A stretch of 64,000 nt of DNA, taken from the NCBI GenBank assembly GCA_963693305.1, contig OY855903.1, forward strand, positions 56,572,350 to 56,636,349, read 5' to 3'. This document shows, piece after piece, positions 48,136 to 60,657 of this stretch. The number at the start of each line of letters is the position of its first letter. Position 1 is the first letter of the stretch. The translations under genes and the position numbers were made by a program. The notes below the pieces were generated by a model, which was not told the origin of the DNA, searched no databases, and saw only the letters and a program-made list of their open reading frames with translations. This DNA is from Meandrina meandrites. Taxonomy: Eukaryota > Cnidaria > Anthozoa > Scleractinia > Meandrinidae.

Positions 48136-48798
48136 TTCTTTGCCGAAGTCAAATTGTGGCTACTTATTCCTCCTTCTTTCAATATTCACTGTTTTTATTT
48201 GACGCTAATATCATGCAGAAATTATTCTCAACCAGCCAATAGTTAATTGCTTTTTACAAAAGTTGCCAATCATTTTATTTAAGGTAACATGGCCAGATGT
48301 TATTGTCTGTTTTGGCGCAAAGTCATTTAAAACAGGCGCGTTATAGAGACGAGGCGCAGCCTCCGTTGCGTGATTGAAATTCATAAAATAAATTAACAGC
48401 TAAACACGAACACGAACCGAGTACACAAAGTAGCCTGTTACAGAGCATTCTCTAGATTTCCGGATGTACATGCGTAATACATATAACCGCTGCACGGACA
48501 ACAGCTTTCAATCATTTCATCATAACGCTTCAAACACTAGAAACAATAGGAAAACCAACCTCGTTCCCACGGGAAAACAGCAAAAGCTGCCAAAGTTCAA
48601 ACTTGATTTTTCACGCCATAGTTTTTATTTTTGAGATGCCTCGACGTTTAATTCATTGCCCTTAAGTTTAAGAAAAATTAATTCTAGAGTTTTATTTAGG
48701 AAAGCCTTGCACGATTATTACTTGTAATTTCTAAATGTAGTTTTAAACGGTATTTAACTTGGTGCATGTATTTGCGCATGTGCATGTATTTCAGCTTA

Positions 48799-49348
48799 CC
48801 GTATTTTCTCAATTAAACGCCGGACACCGATTAAACGTCGGCCTCCTATAAACGCCGGGTAAAAACGGTTGTTTTTTAAATAAACGCCAGGGGCGTTTAA
48901 TTGAGGCCCCGGCGTTTATTTGCGCTCGGACCAACAAGTTGATTTTTCCCATATTAAATAGTACTACTGCAACATATTAGTACGCTATGGTATTTTGGTA
49001 ATCTTAATAAACGTTTATGCGGAACTTTTGTACCATACTTGCTGCTATTTTTTAAAGATATTCTTTACATTCTGTTTGCCGCATCTCCTGATTGCAACAT
49101 TCGTGTGCTGTATATAATGCTGTAATTTTTGGTAATAATCATCCTCAAAGACTCAGGGACAGTTTGCCAGGGCGGTACAAAGGGAAAAACTCGTTTCGCG
49201 TTGACAAACTGCCCTAAGTCTGGGAAGATGGGTGATGGTAAATCAATCTGAAAAAAATGACAGACAATTGCACTTCATAAATAAACGCCGCGGTCCACAA
49301 GGCCAATTTTGAAATAAACTCCGGGGGCGTTTAATTGAGAAAATACGG
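48799..49348. mobile_element. 550-bp MITE upstream of gene D (TIR CCGTATTTTCTCAATTAAAC)
   Basis: Ends: TA|CCGTATTTTCTCAATTAAAC on the left and GTTTAATTGAGAAAATACGG|TA on the right, consistent with a TA target duplication. Inside are further ATAAACGCC motifs in both orientations. No transposase. A truncated relative begins at 6980. Confidence 0.85.
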
Positions 49349-49933
49349 TACTTCGGCTTCGGCGGATAACACATACTTTACATACTTTTACATAGTTTTA
49401 TTGATGCTCCCTAAAAAGGGTTTTTCAGCTCAATACAATACAATTACAAATACACATTTCAATTTAAATTAATTAAGAATATAAGTATAATTATTATAAT
49501 TAATTATTATTATAATTAATTATTATAATTATAATCCTCGATCTGCATAATTCTTCATATAATACTCAGCCTCAGACTCATCCAGTAATGCCTAAAGAGC
49601 GCTTTTGAGTTTTGAGCACTAAAGCTTATGATGTTGCTATGGTAACCAGTAATGTCAGGAAAATAACCACAACTTGATCAGCAACGATTGGGCATTTGCT
49701 TGATATTATTTTAAACTAAACACCTTGTAAAATTTGTTCTATCGCTGCTCTTGATATTATTATTGTAACAACAAGTGAAAAAATTTGTAGTACTGATCCA
49801 CCAAAGTATGAGAGCTGGAAAGTGCTGGAAAACCGTTACCAGCAATTTTAAAAAAGTATTTTTAACCACAAAGCGCATTAAGAGGATAAAAGGGAAACAG
49901 AAGCCATGAGAATACTTAAAAGAATAAAAGAAC

Positions 49934-51297
<1,364 letters not shown>

Positions 51298-51299
51298 AA

Positions 51300-52415
51300 A
51301 AAGAACAAAGTTTTTTGCACATCACACTCGACAACTCTAAATACAACACATACCCACATTACAGACAGTCACGCAGTGTGTATTCTTTTCCACTGAAAGG
51401 TTATTTATTCGTCAATCTAAACACTAATGGTTTTCTTGGGTATACGTTTTGACAACGTTTGGTTTTTTACCTTCTTGTGAGGACTCACGATGTGTGCTCT
51501 ATGGACCAAGTTATGAGGACCCCTCGGGGATCATCATTCTGAGGGTTTGTTTTCAAAGAGCTACCTATTTAAGAGGGCGTTTTCTGCAGGGACCTGAAAA
51601 TGTCCTCAAAATTTAGCCGGACACTTCTTTGCGGGTGTGTTTTTCATTTCAATATCCCCGAAATTGTGCAGCGGTGAGCACACACACACAAACAAGCCAC
51701 AGCACTAATTGTCATTCTAGTTTTGTTAAGCCACGTCCTCGTTGCCGACGTGGTCCTAGTCTTTCTTGAATGTGCGAAGAGACCTTCATTTCTTTCCATC
51801 ACTCTCCGCTTCCAATGTCACGCTTATTCCTATTGGTTCTTCTGCTACGTTAACCCGCATGCTTTGCCTGGATTCCACACATACTGAGAGAGAAAAAAAA
51901 ATTTGATTAAAGTAGATTAAATATGTCGGACCCTACTGTATGAGCAAATTTGTCCATTGGATTCTAAAGAAAATATACATTCATTCTCCAAATGTTTGTT
52001 CCAAATTTGTGGAGATCGATTGTAACTGACAATAGATACTCAACCGTTTTTTTTTTTTATCGCCATACGTTCCCGCTGCGACCATTGCCTTTTGATGGGC
52101 TCCGTTTCATTTGTCAATTCAAGTGTAGAAGTGAAATACTGCGGACTCGCCTATACGTAATAATTCCATTTTTTACGTATTCCGACAATTTTACAAATTT
52201 TATAATTATTACTGATTGAAGACATCGTTAAGACGGAGCTCAGTGGTGAAAAAAAATAAGCAATGTAACTAATTTCTTTGCACATTTCAACAGTTTTCAA
52301 TTTTACCGTAACTATGGAGAGGGAGTTCTTATTAGGTGTATCTTTTGCCCGGCTAACTAAGCCTACCCTTTGTTGTCCCTTTATTATCTTTATCAAGACT
52401 TTTGGTTTCAGGGAC
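51300..52415. other. D/E intergenic DNA
   Basis: About 51650-51890 matches 40140-40340 upstream of gene C. The tetranucleotide array present at the other junctions is absent here. No exon is seen. Confidence 0.5.
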
Positions 52416-52419
52416 TACG

Positions 52420-55400
52420 TTACAGTATACCTTCATCTCGTTTCTTTCGACCACGTGAACATATATCCCATGCAGTGCCAGCAACGAAAATCATCGCTAC
52501 CACGCCCACAGATGCGTACAAAATAATGGCGCCTGAATCCCAAAAGCCAAAACCTTTCATCTGGCTGTGTTCTCTCATCTCAATGTCGCAGTTCTTTTCA
52601 GATTCTGGATCTTCCTTGTCGTCTAGTTCATCAATATTTGGGTGTTCTTCTATCATGTGCCTAACACACCTCACCAGGTCTTCTTTTTGCGCAGGGATCA
52701 TTCCGCCAAACACGTTCATTTTGATTCCAATAATGTGACGCTCCAGTGCTCGGGTAATCTGCATTTCGTCATCATTGTCGTCGTCAACACAGGTGTGAAG
52801 GACAATTCGGTGAAGTTCGGCATCACTTTTCAAGTGTTTCATCAGATCTTCGTAGGAATTCATTTCTGAAACAATCCACGAGAAGAACTAAATGTTAATT
52901 AAAACTTTAACGAGACAGACGAACTCATCTCGCGAGGGAGAGGCGCTTCAGATTCTAGCCAAAAAATATCGTTCTTGATGACGTAGCACTATCCATATAA
53001 GAACAGCGTCTCTGGCAACGTAAATTGGAATAGAAATCAATTACAGTTAACTCTCGTCATAGCGGACACGTCGTTTAGTGTGCGTAATAGCGAGAGCCCG
53101 TAATAGAGGGGTGTGAGAAGAAAAGTGCCGTAAACAACATTAAAAATAATATAGACTATGGCGTGCTTATCAACAGTGGTGAGACTGCCAAGTGGTCGTT
53201 GGGTATGGAGCAGATATGGAAGTGTTCCTCCATCGGGATGGATTTGTTGAATTGCTGACGTCTGTCTCCAGAGCAGGTAAATCGCATATAGCTCCGTCAA
53301 CTGATATTATAATACAGCAAATTACTAGAATCTCTGATCAATGGTGAGACAACGACAAGTGTTTTTAGCTGCTAGCTTCTCGGTATCCGAACTCCGCATT
53401 TGTCAGTAAAGGTATGGTATATGGTTATAAAGCTTCGAAACGGCTGAGTGTAGTCAATGGGTATCAGTACCCGAAATCCCACATTGACAAACAGACTCTT
53501 TTTTTTTTTTGGAATTATTGCACCACGCATTTCTGTGGTTAGTTGCATCATGAAACCACGCTGAATATTAAATAAACACGACAGGAACTTACTCTTTAAG
53601 ACCTTCAAGCAATTTAAGAGAGCCCAAATGATCCCCATATTAACTGTGTTTGCTTCTTTTGGGCTAATGTTATAGCCTGCGTTGCAGGCGGCGATTTTGA
53701 CTGTCTGAGACACAGGCCGCTAGGTTGAAAACTGCTTCTTCGGTAATATTCTACCGTAGCCTACTGTGAATATTGTCTATCGCGAAATATTCCAAATTTA
53801 TCGTGTTTGGAGAAATGCTTGCGTTACCTTTGATTCTTCCTCCTCTGAACTCCTCTGAAAAATGATGCTTGCTGCCGACTGGTACTCCAATCTACAATAC
53901 AAATAAATTATAACTATAAATTATATTCAAAATGTGAAAGATGGGACTAAGAAAAAATGTGAGTACCGGACGAGAATCGAACCCATGACCTCCCATACAC
54001 CGGGTGGGCGCTATATCCACTGAGCTACGAGAACTCATTGTGTGCAAGGCCATTTACTAGGTTTATACGTGACACGCGCCCTGCATACTGTTAGGAGCAC
54101 CAGGGTTGATAGCGTTCTGTGTAGTGATAAATAAAGAAAGATGATAAATTTTAAGCTCGGTAATGAAATATGAAAGATGAAGTATTCAAGATCTGATCCT
54201 ACTAAATAAGTTAGTAAATGGCCTTCTTTTCTTTGTCTTTTACTTTTAAATTGATTACCGATATTTCTTTATTTAAATTCAAAATGTTCATTCAACCTCT
54301 AACCTGGATAAAAGTCGTTTGGAAAAAATTATTACAAAAGGAACGTACATAGGCCTATACCAGCTATGCAGAGAGTGGCTCAATTAATATCGTTTTACAT
54401 TACATACAGTTCGACCCAGAAATGAGTTCTGAGGTATCATTTCCCTTGCCGTCAGCACGGACGAAACGTCGGCAGTGAATATGGAGAGAATTATCATGCC
54501 AATTATCATCCAGATTGCTGCATAAATACGGGCCAGTAAAGACCTGGGTGACTTATCTCCATACCTGAGCACAAGAAACGTTGAAAATAAATGATTACTT
54601 TTTGACATTTCCATGACGACCCTTCTGATATTGATGGTGAAAAAGAACTTTCGGTATAACGGCACATTGATATCATCGATGAACGATGTGAGACTGGCTG
54701 CCATAGCAACGTTAAGAGTGATAACTTTATGCCACATTTTACCTTACGGACCTTACACGGTAAAAGGAGTAGTTGCAGATATAGTTTCATCAATTTCAAG
54801 GTTTCTCTTCACGGACGCTCTCACTCCGCCAGTCTTATCCTCTGAAAATTACCCTCACATAAGTTTTCCACTTACCCTACTGTTGTCATGGTAACCACTG
54901 CCCACCAGATTCCTTCGCGAACCCCTTCCCAAAAAGACGTGGGGAACTGAAGTGGATTCCTACGACGATCCTGTAACCAAAAAAAAAATAAAATAAAATA
55001 AATAAACATGTTCCTATTTAATAGCATAAGTCACTAAAAAACAATCAAACAATCGATCAATCATTTTTGTAACGAGGGCGGCACGCCAAAGTCGTGAAAC
55101 GTGACAAACCTGTGGCTGTCCTTCGTTGACTATTCGCTCATAGAAAACTCAGGCTCGTATATTGTTAATTAGAAAACAGTGGGAGAACCAGTCAGATTCG
55201 CGGGTTCCCAATAGAAAACGTAAGAGTTTCTACTCGGAGGAATAGAAGCCAGATAAAACGCAGAGAAATCTTCAGCGCAAAGCGAGACCCCCAAACTGCG
55301 CGACCCACATAATGTTTATGATCGAAATCAAACTCGGACAACAAAGGCGGGAGGCAAGAGTCTACCCAAATGAACCAGTCCTATTGTTGATATACTTGTG

Positions 55401-56552
55401 TTAAACATGGCATAATTGATTATCGGACGGTTAACAATAACTGATAAATAACCATATGTCACGAAAACTGAGAATATTAATATGGCTGTATACACAAAAT
55501 GTAGTGAGTATTGTTTATATCGATTAATAAAAAGCACATATCAGCTGCCTTTAGATAACATGTCTACATGGAAAAATGAGTTTATTGCTCATTTTGACGG
55601 TGTTAGGGTGTTAGTATTGAAAGCACCTATTTATTTCAAGCCAGCTTTGCAACAAAATTTACAGCTGCCTTGCATAAATTGCTAGATGTTATTTTTAATG
55701 ACGAAAAAGTTGTCGGACTTGACATGTTATTCATTTTTCTTATCCTTATAGCTTTTGAGGTGACGCCACGAAACGTTCGTTTGACGCACACATACTATAC
55801 AACTAATCGAACAACAGTGTGAGATAACTTACCAGCAGCCATATAATAACTCCTGATATCAGCGTCCACGTGATGCAGATGATGACTGTTACCCATAGGT
55901 GTTTAGCAGACTCTTTAAGCACCATTAACATGTCATGATGTCTTTTCATCATGACCAAATATGCCGATGGCGCGTGGAAGCCCTGAACGAACTTCTTGTG
56001 GTAGTATACTTGTTTGGTGAAAATGGGGTACCGATATTTTATTTTCGCCGAGGATGGTGTGAATGATTTACTCTCATTCAAGCACTTTTGTGACGCCATC
56101 TTGAGGAGGAACGCCCAGCGTTTTTCTTCCCAGGTCATTAGGGGCTCCTGACTCCGAACAGGCCAAAAGTGTTTCTCGTTCCAATCCACGGAGATGTACC
56201 TGAAGCAAATGCGGTTCTTTTCGGCGTCTTTTCTGTTTCTATAGGAACTCAAATTTCCGCAGCACATTTGCTGTACCCGAGTTAAATTCGCAGAGGATCG
56301 TTTTTCGGATTCGATGTTACAAACATCCAAAAGTTCCTTTGCACAGGAAACTTTGTAAAAACGCGCTGGTAAAACGCATGAAGTAGCTTCGCGGCAGAAT
56401 CCTTCAAAAGCCGTCGTTACGTTGCCATTAATACTTATTCGTGCTTCCTTTTGAGCAAAGCAGAAATCTTTCCATATGTTGTTAACAGGTTCCCCCGAGA
56501 GAATCGCAACGAGTAAAATACAAACTGCAGCAAAAAGAACTGTAGTTTTCAT
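52420..56552 (-). CDS. Gene E: GluR0-like K+-filter channel with long Cys-rich ectodomain (complete, 493 aa)
   Basis: Exons on the minus strand: 55833-56552, 54876-54970, 54408-54564, 53828-53891, 52420-52865; total 1482 nt, all GT-AG with family phases. Start is the ATG at 56552 (an in-frame TTG at 56561 is not used). Signal peptide MKTTVLFAAVCILLVAILSG. The ectodomain is about 200 residues, twice that of the others, with nine cysteines and several NxS/T sites. M1 about 218-240; P-loop [19 protein letters not shown]; inner helix ending SIFTADVSSVLTAREM. Exon 4 reads GVPVGSKHHFSEE, keeping Gly-Ser. The last exon has an acidic stretch (IDELDDKEDPESEKN), M4 (about 457-477) and tail RGRKKRDEGIL. 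S2 and M4 share one exon, as in A and B. Predicted K+-selective ligand-gated channel with a distinct binding region. Confidence 0.82.
53963..54034 (-). repeat. tRNA-like sequence (probable SINE head or tRNA relic)
   Basis: On the minus strand there is a good A-box (TAGCTCAGTGG) and B-box (GGTTCGATTCT) at tRNA spacing and a possible GGT anticodon. The acceptor stem has mismatches and the anticodon stem is imperfect. It lies in the third intron of gene E. Most likely a SINE head or relic rather than a working tRNA gene. Confidence 0.55.
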
Positions 56553-57830
56553 TTTAAACAAAGGAATAAAATTTAACTAGACTCGTTGCAACAAAGATTC
56601 ACTCATTGTGAATATGATACCAAACCGGCATCATACAATATGAAAAATACTTCCAGATGTTTTCAATGCGTTTCGTATGGCCGGCCTTTCTATTAGCATA
56701 TCGAAACACCAATATATTGTTAAGTTCGGCTCTATTTTAACTGCCACCTGATCACCTATTGATGACGTTTGAAAAGTAAAACAAACTTTTTTATTTTATA
56801 AGCGATTTTTATCGCGGAATCATTTCTGGAATTCTATTCGTCTATCTTTTTTTGTTCCATTTTGCGCATTTCAACATTTTAAATATAAAAGCGTTTTCTG
56901 CTTCTTTTTATTACTTCAAGCGAACACAACAAGTGTACTCAGCTAAAAGAGAAAAACATAAATTGAACTACAACCAATTTATTTTTAGATCATTCACCTC
57001 TTCATATTTCTTAAACAATTCTCGATGGGCAATGAGAAATTTATTGCATGAATTCGTTTAAGATCACTTCTACAGCTCATATTACTTACTGACAAAACGT
57101 TGAATTTTAATACTCAACAGACTTTGACAAATTAATTGCTTGAATTCGTAAAAATTCATTTATTACTATCAGACTCATTCAGACATTTTACAAGCAGCAG
57201 TTAAATAAGTGGTTGTTCCCGAGTCATAGTCTTCAACAGTATTAATATGACTGTCCATTAGCTCACCCACGCTTCGTCATCTCGACGGATGCTTTACGGA
57301 ACGATTGCCAGGGTTCAACAAAACGCATATTAATAAACGAAATGTTAAACCCCATGTGGGTCAGAATATTATTGTTTTTAACAATATTATTTAAAATTCA
57401 AAGCTACACTGTAACTGAAAAGAAATTCCAATATTTTCACAATTTATTGTTTGCCATATATAACATAAACAAACGAAAAAGTAAATGCCACTAGCCTACC
57501 TTGCCGCTACCTTATATGGTAGACTGACGTAAGTGCATGATAATTATTCATGCGTTCCGACAACATGAGAAAGAATAATTATCGCTTACATTAAAACCCT
57601 TCAGCTGTCTGATGGGTTCAACAGCCGTTGAAGAAGAGAATGGGTCCTGGGAACGAGTTAATGTACGGATCGATAAGAGATGTCCAAAATTCAAACGTGA
57701 AGAGAGCTTTCGAGCTAGAGATGGAAATGTGAGCTGGTTCACTACTGTAACGTACTTAAGGTACAAATTAGGTGATGCCCAATCGTTTGAAGGTTTTGCT
57801 TGCTTACTTGCTGGCTTGTTGCTTGTTTAC
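56553..57830. other. 5' flank of gene E
   Basis: AT-rich DNA likely to hold the gene E promoter. No coding exon or repeat family recognised. E and F diverge from this 4-kb interval. Confidence 0.4.
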
Positions 57831-57835
57831 ATTTT

Positions 57836-58047
57836 TCCTTCCTTCCTTCCTTCCTTCCTTCCTTCCTTCCTTCCTTCCTTCCTTCCTTCCTTCCTCCCTC
57901 CCTCCCTCCCTCCCTTCCTTCCTTCCTTCCTTCCTTCCTTCCTTCCTTCCTTCCTTCCTTCCTTCCTTCCTTCCTTCCTTCCTTCCTTCCTTCCTTCCTT
58001 CCTTCCTTCCTTCCTTCCTTCCTTCCTTCCTTCCTTCCTTCCTTTCC
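57836..58047 (+). repeat. (CCTT)n microsatellite
   Basis: About 50 units with a short CCCT/CCTC block near 57895-57917. It generates three overlapping Phe-Leu-Pro-Ser frames on the plus strand and Lys-Glu-Gly-Arg on the minus strand, none of which is a gene. Confidence 0.95.
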
Positions 58048-58186
58048 TTCTATCTTTCATTCTTTTTTCCTTTATTTCTTTTCTCTCTTTCTATCGGTCG
58101 TGCTTCCTTTGCTTTTTTCTTATTTTTCTTATTCTCCTGCTTTTTTTTATTATTATTCATCCTCCTTACCTTACCCTTCCTCGTTC

Positions 58187-58246
58187 CCAGGGCTTTTCCC
58201 TTCTTCGTGGGGGCGGGTCACCACGAAGAAGGGAAAATTCCTGGGG
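58187..58246. repeat. 25-bp-arm hairpin
   Basis: CCCAGGGCTTTTCCCTTCTT on the left pairs, with two mismatches, with AAGAAGGGAAAATTCCTGGG on the right, around a GC-rich loop. Possibly the end of a foldback element. Confidence 0.7.
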
Positions 58247-58710
58247 AACAGATTGAACCCAACTCTCGTTCTTTGCTTTAGTTTTCTTTTTCTTTTAAGT
58301 TTGTTTGTCTTTTTTACCTTCCTGAAGTTTTTGGCCGGTTTTTTTTTTTTGAAATATTTCTTAAATTGTCGTTACCGTTTTATTCGCTCCAGTTCCTAAA
58401 GTGAAAGTGGCAAGTGAGTATTAAAATCACCGCTGCCTGTATCGAAACATACCACTGGCAAATTACTGAGCGTCACGAACCTTGCGTGACAAAGTGGCCT
58501 TGAGTTGCTGTATTGCGTGATTTTATCTACTGTGGCAGTGCATGATCATGTAGTGTTTTTTTGTGAAACCACCATCACAACAAACTGTGAAATGGTACAA
58601 CTGCAAAAAAATCATTAACTGCTGTTTTATTCATATCATTTCTTACTATCGAGCTTTTTACAAATAAATGAAGAAATTAATTTTTCAAGGACCTACATAA
58701 ATGAAAACTA

Positions 58711-60010
58711 CCCGACGATTCCAATCAATGAGAATCAATAATCAATATAATCAATACTAATCAATTAAAATCAATTGTAATCAATTGATTGATATTGAAA
58801 ATCAATAAAAATCAAAGCTGCAATGTTGAGTGATTTTCGATTTTCATTGATTTTCATTGATTTCTATTGAAAATTGTAATCTCTTTTTTATTGTTTTTAA
58901 TTAATCTCACGGTTAAGAAAATAGACCCAGTTAAGTTAAAATGTTCTGATATTCGATACTAAGTAAAGTACCACAGAAACAACAGTAATTTAACAGTAAC
59001 TATTTATTATCTTTGCTGTACTGACAACTACTTCAAACATGCGCACCATTTCCTTTCATAATCGAATGTTTGTTGATATGACAGTAATAATCATATTACT
59101 CGAACTTGCCTTATATAATTTTTTTATTTTTGCTATTTCTCAATTCTAAATAGTTCAGTCAATCTGAAATATCTTATTGAGAAATCCGGCTCACACACCG
59201 TATGCGCATACTAATATTTCCTCGTTCTAACCAGGCAAGCGACAATAGTTGAAAATTTTGCGAGAAAATCAAGCTCCGTCCATAATTTCTCTGGTAATAT
59301 CTAAATAAAATGTAACCTTCTTTGGGACGATGCAGAGAAACTTAATGTATAAAACGTCCCGGTACAACGGATTTTACAAAACACTTATCAAGGCACAGGT
59401 ACGTTAATTCCTTCACCTTGACGCCACCTTCCTTTAGGGTTGTTCTCTGGAGATCCAGTCACAGTTCTAAATAACCCGTAAATAAACGCAAAGAAACAGG
59501 AATAAAATTAAATTTATCGATCCCTACAGGAAACTTAACTCACGCTGAAATATTTGTATTATATGGCCAGAGTGGGCTGACAAGCTCCACCTGGAGGTGG
59601 CCAAGCTGGCCCCTTTCGTCAAAAACTTTAAACGCGTTCCTGTGTTCTCCCCTCTTTTTGGAGAGGGAAAACGCTTCGCCTTCCTTTACTTGAAATTCGC
59701 AGAGGTGATAACCTTTGACTACACAGGATACAGAAATCTGCACAGACGTGGCGCCATTGTTGTGTCTGCAAATGCGATAAATCCAGCAAATGCCTTCGTA
59801 GCCGGGTTTTTATATTACTGTTGCACAATCAGCTATTGATTATCAATAGAAATCAATTGAAATCAATAAAATTTAGATGGCTCAGTGAGTGATTTTCGAT
59901 TTTTATTGATTATGTATATTAATCAATATTAATCAATTGATTATTATTGAATTTTATTGATTATATTGATTGAAATCAATGACTGATTTTCATTGATTGG
60001 AATCGTCGGG
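58711..60010. mobile_element. 1300-bp TIR element between genes E and F (TSD AAACTA)
   Basis: Ends: CCCGACGATTCCAATCAATG on the left and CATTGATTGGAATCGTCGGG on the right. AAACTA flanks both sides (58705-58710 and 60011-60016). About 150-180 bp inside each end is a dense cluster of AATCAAT/ATTGATT motifs. The interior has no transposase-like frame. Probably a non-autonomous DNA transposon. Confidence 0.88.
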
Positions 60011-60016
60011 AAACTA

Positions 60017-60657
60017 CTGCAATTGCATGATTGTATAAAAGATGGAAATTATATTAATATTTTTTGATCGATTTATAAGTTTGTATGGCAACTTCTGTCA
60101 TTAGGACTACATTGTTTGTATTAGGAGTTCTTCTTGTTTGAACATTGCTATTAACTTGAAAATTGAGGATGAGAGAAAGAATCTTGTTTATTGGATGAAA
60201 AATCTCCCCCCATTCATGCAAAAAAATACAAAAGACTAAAATCAAATCCATATTTACTGGCATGATCAGCCTCAAAAAATCGTTGCTTCTAAAACGTCAT
60301 AGCCTTAATTTTTACAGAGTTACTCGGTCGCATAAAATATTCATACTTATTAATAAGTCTTATTTTGTCTCCTGTGAAGTACGCATCTATTTTATTATTT
60401 TCGTAGCAACGTTTTAATACAAAGTACCATTAATTAGGTCCACACAAACATAATATCATGTAAGCAAGATAATACGAGTTTCTCACATTTCTTTTTTTTT
60501 CAACTAATCCATGTTATTTTTCAGAAAAAGGATGCCTTTAGAACTCATTATTAAAAAGATAACTGTAGTAGCAGGTGGCTCTTTTCATTTTTTTTTTGTC
60601 AGTACAACAGGATGACAATCCCCAAACAATCACGTTTTAATTAGAATCGAGACAACC
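60017..60657. other. 5' flank of gene F
   Basis: AT-rich DNA directly upstream of the gene F start; nothing else recognised. The promoter of F should be here, bounded on the left by the inserted element at 58711-60010. Confidence 0.4.

Noticed and set aside
53963..54034. Functional tRNA gene
   Set aside because: A- and B-boxes are good, but the acceptor and anticodon stems contain mismatches and it lies in an intron; a SINE head or relic is likelier.
57612..58399. Three overlapping Phe-Leu-Pro-Ser frames over 150 codons each
   Set aside because: A CCTT tetranucleotide array is open in all three frames; the flanking parts show no protein-like conservation.
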